Below the pieces are notes generated by a model. The model was given only the letters and a program-made list of their open reading frames with translations, was not told the DNA's origin and did no database searches. From Roseovarius mucosus DSM 17069 (GTDB taxonomy: Bacteria > Pseudomonadota > Alphaproteobacteria > Rhodobacterales > Rhodobacteraceae): a stretch of DNA of 64,000 nucleotides. Made by a program: the position numbers and the translations under genes. The stretch's first letter is position 1; every line of letters starts with the position of its first letter. This document shows, piece by piece, positions 24,747 to 33,793 of the stretch. The stretch spans positions 248,001 to 312,000 of the forward strand of contig NZ_KN293975.1 of NCBI RefSeq assembly GCF_000768555.3, given 5' to 3'.

Positions 24747-26228
24747 GTGGGGCAGATCAAGACATTGGCGGCTTTGGGACTGACCGCCCAAGGTGGGCGT
24801 CAGGCCAATATCACGGGGTTGGCGGTGGACAGCCGCGAGGTGAAGCCGGGTTTTCTCTTTGCCGCGCTGCCGGGCACCAAGGTGCATGGCGCGGAGTTCA
24901 TCCAATACGCGTTGCGCCAAGGGGCGGGGGCGATCCTGACCGACGCCACCGGCGCTCGGCTGGCACAGGATTTCCTCAGCCTCAGCGATGCCGCCCTTGT
25001 GGTTGCCGAAGATCCGCGTCAGACGCTGGCCTTCGCCGCAGCTCTCTGGTTCGGCGCGCAGCCTGAAACCATGGTCGCGGTGACCGGCACCAATGGCAAG
25101 ACATCCGTGACCACCTTTACCCGGCAGATCTGGGAGCGGCTGGGTTTCTCGGCGGTCAATCTGGGCACGACCGGGGTCGAGGGGGCCTATAGCGCGCCGC
25201 TGGGCCACACCACACCAGAGCCGATCACCCTGCACCGGATGCTGGCCAAATGCGAACTGGCGGGCGTCACCCATGGCGCGATGGAGGCCTCCTCTCATGG
25301 TCTGGCACAACGGCGGCTGGATGGTGTGCATCTGATGGCGGCAGGATTCACCAATTTCACGCAGGATCATCTCGATTATCACGCCAGCTTTGACGAATAT
25401 TTCGCGGCCAAGGCGGGGCTTTTCGCGCGCGTCCTGCCCGAGGACGGGGTCGCCGTCATCAATATCGACGACCCGCGCGGGGCCGAGATGGCGTCTATCG
25501 CCACCGAGCGCGGGCAGGATCTGATCACCGTCGGGCGTGCGCCGGGGGCTGATCTGCGCCTCATCGCGCAACGGTTTGACGCCACAGGCCAAGTGCTGCG
25601 CTTTGAATGGGAGGATGATGTCAATCAATTGCGCCTCGATCTCATCGGCGGATTTCAGGCGGAAAACGTGCTGCTTGCGGCGGGGCTGGTGATCGGGGCG
25701 GGTGCCGATGCCGAACGGGTGTTCGAGGTGCTGCCGGAGATGCGGACGGTGCGCGGGCGCATGCAACTGGCCGCAACCCGTGACAATGGCGCGGCTGTCT
25801 TTGTTGACTATGCTCATACCCCGGATGCGGTGGCCACTGCGATCAAGGCGCTGCGCCCGCATGTCATGGGACGGCTTATTGCCATCGTGGGCGCAGGCGG
25901 CGACCGCGACCGCGCCAAGCGGCCCTTGATGGGGCAGGCCGCGGCGGCCCATGCTGACCGGGTGATCGTGACGGACGACAACCCGCGCTCCGAAAACCCG
26001 GCCAGCATCCGTGCCGCCGTGATGCAGGGCTGTCCCAAGGCCACCGAGGTGGGCGACCGCGCCGAGGCGATCCTGCGCGGCGTCGATGCGCTGGGGCCGG
26101 GCGATGCGCTGCTCATTTGCGGCAAGGGGCATGAGACAGGGCAGGTCGTCGGCGATGACGTGCTGCCCTTTGATGATGCGGAACAGGCGAGCATCGCGGT
26201 GACGCTGCTCGATGGGGGGCGGGTATGA
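24747..26228 (+). CDS. murE: UDP-MurNAc-tripeptide synthetase MurE
   Basis: A 493-residue cytoplasmic ligase that adds meso-diaminopimelate to UDP-MurNAc-L-Ala-D-Glu. Start is GTG 24747. The ATP loop VTGTNGKTSVTTF lies at residues 112-124; THGAMEASSHGL and FTNFTQDHLDYH follow. The DNPR motif at 411-414, which selects meso-DAP rather than lysine, is present. Stop overlaps murF by ATGA. Confidence 0.95.
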   Translation: MGQIKTLAALGLTAQGGRQANITGLAVDSREVKPGFLFAALPGTKVHGAEFIQYALRQGAGAILTDATGARLAQDFLSLSDAALVVAEDPRQTLAFAAALWFGAQPETMVAVTGTNGKTSVTTFTRQIWERLGFSAVNLGTTGVEGAYSAPLGHTTPEPITLHRMLAKCELAGVTHGAMEASSHGLAQRRLDGVHLMAAGFTNFTQDHLDYHASFDEYFAAKAGLFARVLPEDGVAVINIDDPRGAEMASIATERGQDLITVGRAPGADLRLIAQRFDATGQVLRFEWEDDVNQLRLDLIGGFQAENVLLAAGLVIGAGADAERVFEVLPEMRTVRGRMQLAATRDNGAAVFVDYAHTPDAVATAIKALRPHVMGRLIAIVGAGGDRDRAKRPLMGQAAAAHADRVIVTDDNPRSENPASIRAAVMQGCPKATEVGDRAEAILRGVDALGPGDALLICGKGHETGQVVGDDVLPFDDAEQASIAVTLLDGGRV

Positions 26229-27661
26229 GCCTTTGGTCGGCACAAGAGGCGGCAGCGGCCACGCAGGGCCGCGTGACAGGCGATTGGCAGGCCACGGGCG
26301 TGTCGATTGATACCCGCACGCTCAAACCCGGAGATCTTTTCGTGGCGCTCAGTGCTGCGCGCGATGGGCATGAGTTTGTGGCGCAGGCCTTGGCCAAAGG
26401 GGCGGCCGCGGCGCTTGTGTCTCGTATCCCCGAGGGGCTGCCCGTCGATGCCCCGCTCTTGATCGTCGCTGACGTCCAAAAGGGCCTTGAGGATCTGGGC
26501 CGTGCGGCGCGCGCGCGGTCACAGGCCCGCGTCGTGGCCGTGACCGGATCGGTCGGCAAGACCTCGACCAAGGAAATGCTGCGCGACGTGCTGGGCCATC
26601 AAGGCCGCACCCATGCCGCCGAGGCCAGTTACAACAATCACTGGGGTGTGCCGCTCACGCTCGCGCGGATGCCGGTGGACACGCAATTCGCGGTGATCGA
26701 AATCGGCATGAACCACCCCGGCGAGATTGCACCTTTGGCACGTATGGCGCGGCCCCATGTGGCGATTGTGACAACGGTCGCGGCGGCGCATCTCGAGGCG
26801 TTCGAAGATATCGAAGGCATTGCCCGAGAAAAGGCCAGCATCTTTGAAGGGCTGGAGCCGGGCGGTGTGGCGCTGATCAACGCGGATATTTCGACAACAT
26901 CCATTTTGCGCGCCAAGGCCATGCAACATGCGGCGCGCGTCCTCAGCTTTGGCACCGCGCGCGGCGCGCATCACCGCCTGCTCGATGTTGAACTGCATGA
27001 TCACGTCACCGTGGCCCGCGCCCGCGCCTGGCGTTCTCCGCTTGTTTATAAGGTCGGCGTTCCGGGGCGGCATTTCGCGATGAACGCGCTGGCGGTTCTG
27101 GCGGTGGCGCAGGTTCTGGGCTGTGACCGGGCCGTGGCCATGGCCGATCTGGCCAGTTGGGCCCCACCTGCCGGGCGCGGCACACGCGAGGAGCTGGTGC
27201 TGGATCTGGCCAGCGACGGGATGAGCATTGACCTCATCGACGATGCGTTCAACGCGAATCCGACATCTATGGCCGCGGCCCTCGAAGTGTTGGCCGCAGC
27301 GCATCCGCGCGACGGTGTGGGCCGTGTTTCGCGCGGGCGCCGGATCGCCATTTTGGGTGATATGCTGGAACTTGGGCCGGATGAGGCCGCAATGCACGCC
27401 GGGCTTGCCGATCTGCCCTACATGGCGCGGATCGACGAAATTCATTGCGTCGGCCCTCGGATGCGCGCCCTGTGGGATATTTTGCCCGAGGCGCGGCGTG
27501 GCCGTTGGGTGGCCAGCGCCGAAGAGCTGGCCGCGCAGGCGCACCGGCTGATCGACGCAGGCGATGTGGTATTGGTAAAGGGTTCCAAGGGCAGCCGGGT
27601 GAGCCTTGTGGTCGACGCGCTCCGGCGCGTGGGCCGGGTGACAGAAGAAGGACAAGTCTGA
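26225..27661 (+). CDS. murF: UDP-MurNAc-tripeptide--D-Ala-D-Ala ligase MurF
   Basis: A 478-residue Mur ligase that adds D-Ala-D-Ala to complete the pentapeptide precursor. Seen motifs: ATP loop [13 protein letters not shown] at residues 107-119, [22 protein letters not shown], and [17 protein letters not shown] in the C-terminal part. It overlaps murE by four bases and mraY by one (TGATG), so the three are translated as a unit. Confidence 0.95.
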   Translation: MSLWSAQEAAAATQGRVTGDWQATGVSIDTRTLKPGDLFVALSAARDGHEFVAQALAKGAAAALVSRIPEGLPVDAPLLIVADVQKGLEDLGRAARARSQARVVAVTGSVGKTSTKEMLRDVLGHQGRTHAAEASYNNHWGVPLTLARMPVDTQFAVIEIGMNHPGEIAPLARMARPHVAIVTTVAAAHLEAFEDIEGIAREKASIFEGLEPGGVALINADISTTSILRAKAMQHAARVLSFGTARGAHHRLLDVELHDHVTVARARAWRSPLVYKVGVPGRHFAMNALAVLAVAQVLGCDRAVAMADLASWAPPAGRGTREELVLDLASDGMSIDLIDDAFNANPTSMAAALEVLAAAHPRDGVGRVSRGRRIAILGDMLELGPDEAAMHAGLADLPYMARIDEIHCVGPRMRALWDILPEARRGRWVASAEELAAQAHRLIDAGDVVLVKGSKGSRVSLVVDALRRVGRVTEEGQV

Positions 27662-28743
27662 TGCTCTATTGGTTGACCATCTGGTCGGATGGTGGGGATT
27701 TCTTCAATCTCTTCCGCTACATCACCTTTCGTGCCGGCGGGGCCTTCATGACGGCGCTGATCTTTGGCTTTCTGTTCGGCGCGCCCTTGATCATGGTCCT
27801 GCGCAAGCGGCAGGGCAAAGGGCAGCCCATCCGCAGCGATGGCCCCGAGGGACATTTTTCCAAGGCGGGCACGCCCACCATGGGCGGGCTCTTGATTGTG
27901 GGTGCGCTTGTCACTTCGACCCTGCTCTGGGCGCGCCTCGACAATCCTTATGTCTGGCTCGTGCTTTTCGTGACGCTGTCCTTTGCCCTCATCGGCTTTG
28001 CTGACGATTACGCGAAGGTCAGCAAGCAGAACGTCAAGGGCGTCTCAAGCCGTGTGCGGCTGGGCCTTGGGTTTCTCATCGCGCTCATTGCGGCCTATTG
28101 GGCCGGACTGCATCATCCGGCAGAGTTGCAATATCAACTGGCTCTGCCGGTGTTCAAGGATGTGCTGATCAACCTCGGCTTTTTCTTTATCCCCTTTGCG
28201 ATGTTCGTGATTGTGGGCGCCGCCAATGCGGTCAACCTGACCGATGGTCTCGATGGGCTGGCCATCATGCCGGTGATGATCGCCTCGGCGGCGCTGGGCG
28301 TGATCGCCTATACGGTGGGCCGCGTCGATTTCACCGAGTATCTGGGGCTGCATTATGTGCCGGGCACGGGCGAGATCCTGATCTTTGTCGCGGGGCTTGT
28401 CGGCGGTGGTCTGGGGTTTCTGTGGTATAACGCTCCGCCTGCGGCGGTCTTCATGGGCGATACCGGGTCTTTGGCCTTGGGTGGTGCGCTGGGGGCGATT
28501 GCGGTCGCCACCAAGCACGAGCTGGTGCTGGGCATCGTGGGCGGCCTCTTTGTGGTCGAGGCGCTCTCGGTCATCATTCAGGTGCTCTATTTCAAGCGCA
28601 CCGGCAAGCGGGTGTTCCTGATGGCCCCGATCCACCACCATTACGAGAAAAAGGGCTGGGCCGAGCCGCAGATCGTGATCCGTTTCTGGATCATCGCGCT
28701 CATTCTGGCCATGATCGGATTGGCGACGCTGAAATTGCGCTAA
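27661..28743 (+). CDS. mraY: phospho-MurNAc-pentapeptide transferase MraY
   Basis: A 360-residue polytopic membrane enzyme that moves phospho-MurNAc-pentapeptide to undecaprenyl phosphate, giving lipid I. Start at ATG 27661 overlapping the murF stop; longer frame from 27445 is inside murF. Signatures: [45 protein letters not shown], and the cytoplasmic [21 protein letters not shown] near the end. It is the last dcw gene here: murD, normally next, is missing. Confidence 0.96.
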   Translation: MLYWLTIWSDGGDFFNLFRYITFRAGGAFMTALIFGFLFGAPLIMVLRKRQGKGQPIRSDGPEGHFSKAGTPTMGGLLIVGALVTSTLLWARLDNPYVWLVLFVTLSFALIGFADDYAKVSKQNVKGVSSRVRLGLGFLIALIAAYWAGLHHPAELQYQLALPVFKDVLINLGFFFIPFAMFVIVGAANAVNLTDGLDGLAIMPVMIASAALGVIAYTVGRVDFTEYLGLHYVPGTGEILIFVAGLVGGGLGFLWYNAPPAAVFMGDTGSLALGGALGAIAVATKHELVLGIVGGLFVVEALSVIIQVLYFKRTGKRVFLMAPIHHHYEKKGWAEPQIVIRFWIIALILAMIGLATLKLR

Positions 28744-28744
28744 A

Positions 28745-28871
28745 GCGCGTTGCGTCTGATCGGAGTCACCTCACTCCGGCCCCCGAGCCGGGGTCTCCGC
28801 CTACTTCAGCGAGGTCCCGGGTCAAGCCCGGGACGGGTCTGTTCTCGGTTGAGCGCAACACGCCCCAAGGT
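28745..28871. repeat. palindrome-rich intergenic element after mraY
   Basis: Contains CGGAGT-cacctc-ACTCCG, CCCCG-AGC-CGGGG, and a perfect GTCCCGGG-tcaag-CCCGGGAC hairpin at 28814-28834, all within an outer GCGTTGCG / CGCAAC pairing. The last hairpin has the same 8-pair/5-loop design as 51697-51717 after ettA. Looks like a REP-type composite that also serves as a transcription stop between convergent genes. Confidence 0.6.
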
Positions 28872-28879
28872 GGAAGGCC

Positions 28880-29317
28880 TCAGCCCTCCATCCAGATCGT
28901 AACCGGCCCGTCATTGACGAGCGATACTTTCATATCTGCTCCGAACCGGCCCTTTTCAGTGGCAATCCCCAACCCTGCGATCTTCCCTGCGAAATAGTCA
29001 TAGAGCCGCTTGCCGGTCTCGGGGTCTGCCGCCGTTGAAAACCCGGGACGATTGCCGCGCGAGGTATCGGCGGCCAGCGTGAACTGGCTGATGACCAATG
29101 CGCTCCCACCTATGTCGGTCAGACAGCGGTTCATCTTGCCCGCCTCGTCTGGGAAGATGCGCAGCTTGGCAATCTTGGCCGCCAGCCGCTCTGCATCCGC
29201 TTCGGCATCGCCCTGCATGGCGCAGACAAGGATCAAGAGGCCTCGCCCGCATTGACCGATGACCTCGCCATCGACGGCGACAGAAGCCTCAGAGACACGT
29301 TGCAATAGCGCGCGCAT
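28880..29317 (-). CDS. dtd: D-aminoacyl-tRNA deacylase
   Basis: A 145-residue enzyme that removes D-amino acids (and glycine) mischarged on tRNA. Start taken at [13 protein letters not shown]; the frame has four more codons upstream. The family signatures [12 protein letters not shown] with SQFTL, and [11 protein letters not shown] with the cis-Gly-Pro GPVT motif at the C-terminus, are both present. Minus strand, 25 bases downstream of the nitroreductase gene and convergent with mraY. Confidence 0.93.
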   Translation of the reverse strand: MRALLQRVSEASVAVDGEVIGQCGRGLLILVCAMQGDAEADAERLAAKIAKLRIFPDEAGKMNRCLTDIGGSALVISQFTLAADTSRGNRPGFSTAADPETGKRLYDYFAGKIAGLGIATEKGRFGADMKVSLVNDGPVTIWMEG

Positions 29318-29341
29318 GAAACCCTCCAAACATCGTTGCGC

Positions 29342-30016
29342 TTAGCCGCGCAGATCAAGAACCTCGTCCAACCCCGCCCGGCTGGTGCGAAAGCTGTTGG
29401 CGGGGTGGTCCGTATCGGGCAGGCCAAAGGAAATGGCGCAGAGGATCAACCGGCTCTCGGGCAGGTCGAAATGCGCGCGGATCATCGGTGCATAGGCCGC
29501 AACAGAGGCTTGCGCGATGGTGCCCACGCCCAAGGCCGTCGCGGCCAGCATGAAGGCGGTGATGAACCCGCCGCAATCCATCGCGCCATAAGGGCCAAGG
29601 GCCGCCTCGGAATGCACGATTGCCACATGCGGCGCGTCGAAGAGGTGATAGTTCCGCATGGATTGCTCGGCCCGTCCGGCGCGGTCGTTGCGCGCGATAC
29701 CCGCCGCCTCATATAGTTGCAGGCCGCATTCGCGGCGGCGGGCACCATGGGCCCCGGGATAGCTCTCGGGCCAGGGCAGATCCGGGCCGGGGCGCTCATT
29801 CTGCACCGCGGCGAGCAGGGCGTCGCGAAACCGCGCGGTTTCATCCCCCCGCGTCACGGTCACGCGCCAGGGCTGGGCATTGCACCAGGATGGCGCTCGG
29901 CCTGCGGCATGGACGATCTGGCGAATTGTTTCCTCTGGCACAGGATCAGGCCGAAAGGCACGGCAGGAATGGCGGGCCTGCAAGAGCCCCTGCAAAGTTA
30001 CAAAATTATCCGTCAT
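29342..30016 (-). CDS. nitroreductase family protein
   Basis: A 224-residue FMN-dependent oxidoreductase of the nitroreductase fold. It begins LLQARHSCRAFRPDPVPEETI and has APSWCNAQPWRVTV, the usual FMN-binding opening (SxRxF...P...APSxxNxQPW), plus GVGTIAQASVAAYAPMI and a C-terminal ISFGLPDTDHPANSFRTSRAGLDEV, also family-typical. Substrate is not predictable; quinones or nitro compounds are common. Confidence 0.9.
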   Translation of the reverse strand: MTDNFVTLQGLLQARHSCRAFRPDPVPEETIRQIVHAAGRAPSWCNAQPWRVTVTRGDETARFRDALLAAVQNERPGPDLPWPESYPGAHGARRRECGLQLYEAAGIARNDRAGRAEQSMRNYHLFDAPHVAIVHSEAALGPYGAMDCGGFITAFMLAATALGVGTIAQASVAAYAPMIRAHFDLPESRLILCAISFGLPDTDHPANSFRTSRAGLDEVLDLRG

Positions 30017-30132
30017 TCCGTGATGTCCTTGCCCGGCCTTGATCCATCAGGCCCATGGCCTTGACCGATGATCATAGGGGGAGTTTTGCGGCTTATCCAT
30101 GCCCCGCCCGGCGGTTTTCCGCCGCCTGTGCC

Positions 30133-31260
30133 TTACACCACACCCTGCTCCAGCGCCACGACATAGCCGATCGCCCCGGCGATCAACGCGCCGATGAGCA
30201 CGGCAAACGCGATTTTCCAGACCGACCACGGACGCTCGCCCTGCACCCGGCCTGTGCGGCCATTGACCACAAAGCGATAGGTCTCGCCCCGGTATTTATA
30301 GGCTGCAAGCCAGACAGGCAGCAGGATGTGCTTGAAGGTGACATCGCGGACTTCGGTGTTGATCTCGTGGATTTGTTGACGGTCGCCGCCGATGTCAAAA
30401 CGTACATCGCGGGCGATGATCGCATCCATCCGGCTGCGTGCCTCGACAAATCCGTGTTCGAGTTCAAGATTGTAACCCTCGGCGCGGAACCCCGCGAGGT
30501 ATTCGGGGCTATAGGGCACCAGTGCGGCCAGATCCCAGGGTTCGAGAGCGTCGGTAAATCGCTTGGGCAGGGAATTCGACGCCAGCACCAGCACATCGTC
30601 GAAAAAGCGCGCCACCCGACCTGCGGCCGGGGTCCAGCGGATCTTGGGCACCTGCACGGTCTGGCGCTTGCCATCGCGGATCACAGTTTGGGTGACGTAA
30701 TAGGTCGTGCCGCGCGCGCCCCGATAGGTGGATTTCGTGTCGGCGTCAAAGGTCCAATAGGGCACGTAGATGCCCTGCATCCGCCGCCCCTTGCGGGCAT
30801 AGTCCTTGAGCCCGTTCGGCGCAAACCACAGCCGCCCCAGCCAGTCGGTCATCGCCTTGCGCGCTGTGGCCTCGTCCAGCGCGAAGGGCAGCAGCGCGCG
30901 CGGCTTGATATGGCGTTGTGCGCCGGTATCGGTCACGACCGGCGAGGCGCAGAACGGGCATTCGGCGGCATGGGTATCGCTGCCCAGGTCCACCTGCGCG
31001 CCGCAGCTTGTGCAGGTGGTGCTGCGGATCTCTTCCAACTCTTGCGCGGGCAGTTGATCGCGCAGGGCGCGCTCAAAGTCCAACTCCTTGATCCCGCCTT
31101 GCCACGGACCACCTGCAACGATGGCGTGAACATCGCCGCAATGATCGCAGATGAGGTGGTTCTTGCCCGGATCATAGCGGTAATCGGCCCCGCAACTGAC
31201 ACAAGGAAAACGATGCTGGGTTTCGGTCATGACAGGGGCGGGGGGCGGGGAATTCTGCAT
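30133..31260 (-). CDS. TFIIB-type zinc-ribbon membrane protein
   Basis: About 375 residues from ATG 31260 (an alternative ATG is at 31230; the open frame is longer but the extra part is non-coding in style). The N-terminus has CVSCGADYRYDPGKNHLICDHCGD, then CTSCGAQVDLGS...CPFC: two four-Cys zinc ribbons. The middle is soluble (YVPYWTFDADTKSTYRGARG), and the C-terminus has one membrane segment (IAFAVLIGALIAGAIGYVVAL). It resembles the zinc-ribbon partner (YdjG-like) of SPFH proteins in Gram-positive stress operons. Five bases after the b561-like gene. Confidence 0.7.
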   Translation of the reverse strand: MQNSPPPAPVMTETQHRFPCVSCGADYRYDPGKNHLICDHCGDVHAIVAGGPWQGGIKELDFERALRDQLPAQELEEIRSTTCTSCGAQVDLGSDTHAAECPFCASPVVTDTGAQRHIKPRALLPFALDEATARKAMTDWLGRLWFAPNGLKDYARKGRRMQGIYVPYWTFDADTKSTYRGARGTTYYVTQTVIRDGKRQTVQVPKIRWTPAAGRVARFFDDVLVLASNSLPKRFTDALEPWDLAALVPYSPEYLAGFRAEGYNLELEHGFVEARSRMDAIIARDVRFDIGGDRQQIHEINTEVRDVTFKHILLPVWLAAYKYRGETYRFVVNGRTGRVQGERPWSVWKIAFAVLIGALIAGAIGYVVALEQGVV

Positions 31261-31265
31261 TTGGC

Positions 31266-31688
31266 TCACAGGATTTGATGCACGGCACGTGGGGTGATGC
31301 GGCGCAGCGCCCCATCCCCCAAGGCTGTGTGCCGCCAAAGGTTGAAAGTGGCGTGCAGCGCAGAGGCCGCCAAGAGCGCCAAGAGCAGTTTTCGCGCCTC
31401 TGGGCCGGGCAGGGCATGACCGAGCGCCTCTGCCGCCAGTGCGAGGGCCCCCCATGCCAAAAGCAGATAGAGCGCGCGGTGCAACCACGGATGCAGCGCG
31501 CGCACGGCCCCTGTCAGTTTAGGCCCCGGTCCGTTCATCAGACCAAAGACCAGTGCCAGCGCGCACATGACCAGCGCCGAGACTGCATAGACCAACGATA
31601 ACCAGACTGTCGCCCCGCCATCGCCCAACACGAACAGCAGCAACATCAGGTTCAGCCAGTGCAGCGTGATCGTCAGGCTCCGGCGCAT
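31266..31688 (-). CDS. cytochrome b561-like membrane protein
   Basis: A 140-residue protein with about four membrane segments (LHWLNLMLLLFVLGDGG; LVYAVSALVMCALALVFGL; ALYLLLAWGALALAAEAL; LLLALLAASALHATFNLW). Histidines at LHWLNL, HPWLHR and SALHATF lie at helix ends like haem ligands of b561-type proteins, but the protein is short. It is separated from the SPFH gene by three bases. Either a diverged b561 or an accessory membrane protein of the operon. Confidence 0.6.
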   Translation of the reverse strand: MRRSLTITLHWLNLMLLLFVLGDGGATVWLSLVYAVSALVMCALALVFGLMNGPGPKLTGAVRALHPWLHRALYLLLAWGALALAAEALGHALPGPEARKLLLALLAASALHATFNLWRHTALGDGALRRITPRAVHQIL

Positions 31689-31691
31689 GGG

Positions 31692-32804
31692 TCACGCACC
31701 CGGCGGTGGCGGCGGCATTACTGTAAAGAGCGTGGCCAGCTCTGTCACATCTTCGGCCCGTTTCCAGCCGTCCTGCCCGGCGGTCCAGACAAAGCTGTCG
31801 CGGGTCAGCTTGCCCTCCGTCACCATGCGACCAAGAGAGGCCTTGGAATAGGGGCCGTGGGTCTGACCGTTTTCGGCAATGTGCCAGACATGCTCGACGG
31901 GCGGCGGCGGCGGGCTCTGCGGGGCAGGGGCAGGGCGCGCGCCCCATGGCCCCTGATCCGCCATCTGCTGCGCCATGGCCATACCCATCCCCATGCCCAA
32001 TCCGGCACCGATGCCCGCGCCGCCGCTCGGGTTCTTGGCAGCAGCGGTCATCGCCTCTGCGGCGGAATACTGGGTAAACCGGCCCAGATCGCCCGCGATC
32101 CCCATCGAGGTGCGCTTGTCGAGCGCCGCCTCGACCTCGGGCGGGAGCGAGATATTCTCGATGTAGAACTCGGGGATGCTAAGGCCATATTCCGCCACCA
32201 CGGCGGAAATCTCACCCGCCACCAGTTTGCCTAGGTCGGCGGTATTGGCGGCCATGTCTAGCACCGGGATACCGCTGCCCGCGATGATGCGCGAAAACGC
32301 TTGCACGATGATGTTGCGGATTTGAAAGCTGATCTCGTCCATGGTGAATTCGCCATCGGTGCCGACGATCTCGCTCAGGAATTTCGCAGCATCTGCCACC
32401 CGTACCGTGTAGGTGCCAAAGGCGCGGATGCGGGTTGGGCCAAATTCCGGATCACGCAGCATGATCGGATTCTTGGTACCCCATTTCAGATCGTTGAACC
32501 GCGTCGTCGCGACAAAGTAGATCTCGGATTTGAAGGGCGATTTAAAGCCGTGATCCCAATGTTGAAGGCTGGTCATCAGGGGCATGTTGTTGGTCTCGAG
32601 CATGTAGAGACCGGGGGTAAAGACATCGGCCAATTGCCCCTCATGGACAAAAACCGCCGCCTGCCCCTCGCGCACCGTCAGCTTGGCGCCGTATTTGATC
32701 TCGTGGCCCTCGCGCTCGAACCGCCAGACCATCGTGTCGCGTGTGTCGTCGGTCCAGTGAATGACGTCGATGAACTGGCCGGAGAGGAAATCGAAGATGG
32801 GCAT
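31692..32804 (-). CDS. SPFH-domain protein with C-terminal GYF-type domain (YdjI/virion-core-like)
   Basis: A 370-residue protein. Residues 1-245 are a COG4260-type SPFH domain: FLSGQFIDVIHWTDDT, LTVREGQAAVFVHEGQLADVFTPG, DPEFGPTRIRAFGTYTVRV. A Gly/Met-rich then Pro-rich linker follows (GMGMGMAMAQQMADQG; SPPPPPVEHVW). Residues about 305-360 are a GYF_2-like domain (WHIAENGQTHGPYSKASLGRMV). SPFH proteins scaffold membrane microdomains. It sits with the zinc-ribbon protein, as in ydjGHI of Bacillus. Confidence 0.82.
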   Translation of the reverse strand: MPIFDFLSGQFIDVIHWTDDTRDTMVWRFEREGHEIKYGAKLTVREGQAAVFVHEGQLADVFTPGLYMLETNNMPLMTSLQHWDHGFKSPFKSEIYFVATTRFNDLKWGTKNPIMLRDPEFGPTRIRAFGTYTVRVADAAKFLSEIVGTDGEFTMDEISFQIRNIIVQAFSRIIAGSGIPVLDMAANTADLGKLVAGEISAVVAEYGLSIPEFYIENISLPPEVEAALDKRTSMGIAGDLGRFTQYSAAEAMTAAAKNPSGGAGIGAGLGMGMGMAMAQQMADQGPWGARPAPAPQSPPPPPVEHVWHIAENGQTHGPYSKASLGRMVTEGKLTRDSFVWTAGQDGWKRAEDVTELATLFTVMPPPPPGA

Positions 32805-32835
32805 CGGGATACTCCTTTAATCGGAAAGTCGAGGA

Positions 32836-33786
32836 TCAGACCGGCCCGCCCTGCCGCGCATCGAGCAGGCGGCGCAGGATGGGGCGGGCCTCGTCGGGGG
32901 TCATGCCGGGCTTGAGATCGGGATGATAGAGCAGCCACAAAAGCTCTTCATCATGGCTGGTCAGCAGGGCGAATTCATCGTCATCGTTGAAGATCGACGG
33001 GCGCGCGCCGGGGAAATCGTCAGCCAGCCCCAGCCCCTGCGCCAGTTCCTCATGCACGCAGGATTGCCGCATGAGGGGCGGGTGTTCGGCCCGGATGAGC
33101 GCAATCGCGCGACGATAGACGTGATCCTCGCCCTGGCCTGAGAAGGCCACCACGAGGCAATGGATGGTGCGTGGCATGTCGCGGAAAATGGCAATGGTGT
33201 TCGGTCCCGCCTCGGGGGCAAGCTGACGGATACGTGCCAGCATGGTATCGCGGTCATCTTCACCCATGAAGAGAACGTGGAAATTGGACGCCCCTCCGCC
33301 AGTGGTGATCGGGTGGCGGGTGACACGCGCCAGCCGCGCGGCATAATCGGCGACCAGACGGCGATCCTCGGCGCGCTGTGCCTCTGGCACAGAGGCGCCG
33401 AATTCGGTGTTGATCCGAACTGGCCCCACCCATTTCCGCAGGCCCCCGGCCCGCCCCGAGGAGGGGCGATAGCCTGCACCCTGCTGGTACTCGTCATAAA
33501 AGGCGATACGCTCGAAATTACGCAGAATGTCGGTGTCGGTATAGGGCGTGTCCGGCCCACCGCCATCGCGGCGCAAGAGGCCGCGACTGAGAAGATCGGA
33601 TTCGACCCGCTCGTAATAGCTGGCCAAGGCCAGACTATTGGCCGAGGGGCCGGAGGGCGCTGGCGCTGACGCTACGGGGCGCTCAGTCGGGCGCGCCGAG
33701 GACGTGGGCGGTGCAGGCATATCGCAAGCGGCCAGCGCCGTCAGCGCCAGCCCCAAAATGCCCCATCTCAGCCCATAGGACCGCAT
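32836..33786 (-). CDS. DUF2927 lipoprotein
   Basis: About 316 residues from ATG 33786 (MRSYGLRWGILGLALTALAACDM); the frame extends 17 codons further but the lipoprotein signal fixes the start. LAAC is a lipobox, followed by a Pro/Ala/Ser linker. The folded part has RINTEFGASVP, DFPGARPSIFNDDDEFALLT and CVHEELAQGLGLADD, which match DUF2927. That HE-x-x-x-Q is part of the family and not a full HExxH zinc site. Probably anchored in the outer membrane; role unknown. Confidence 0.78.
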   Translation of the reverse strand: MRSYGLRWGILGLALTALAACDMPAPPTSSARPTERPVASAPAPSGPSANSLALASYYERVESDLLSRGLLRRDGGGPDTPYTDTDILRNFERIAFYDEYQQGAGYRPSSGRAGGLRKWVGPVRINTEFGASVPEAQRAEDRRLVADYAARLARVTRHPITTGGGASNFHVLFMGEDDRDTMLARIRQLAPEAGPNTIAIFRDMPRTIHCLVVAFSGQGEDHVYRRAIALIRAEHPPLMRQSCVHEELAQGLGLADDFPGARPSIFNDDDEFALLTSHDEELLWLLYHPDLKPGMTPDEARPILRRLLDARQGGPV

Positions 33787-33793
33787 GCCGCGC

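Noticed and set aside
30055-31278. 407-codon plus-strand frame opposite the zinc-ribbon membrane protein gene.
   Set aside because: His/Ala/Arg-rich shadow; the minus strand has two four-Cys zinc ribbons and a membrane segment.
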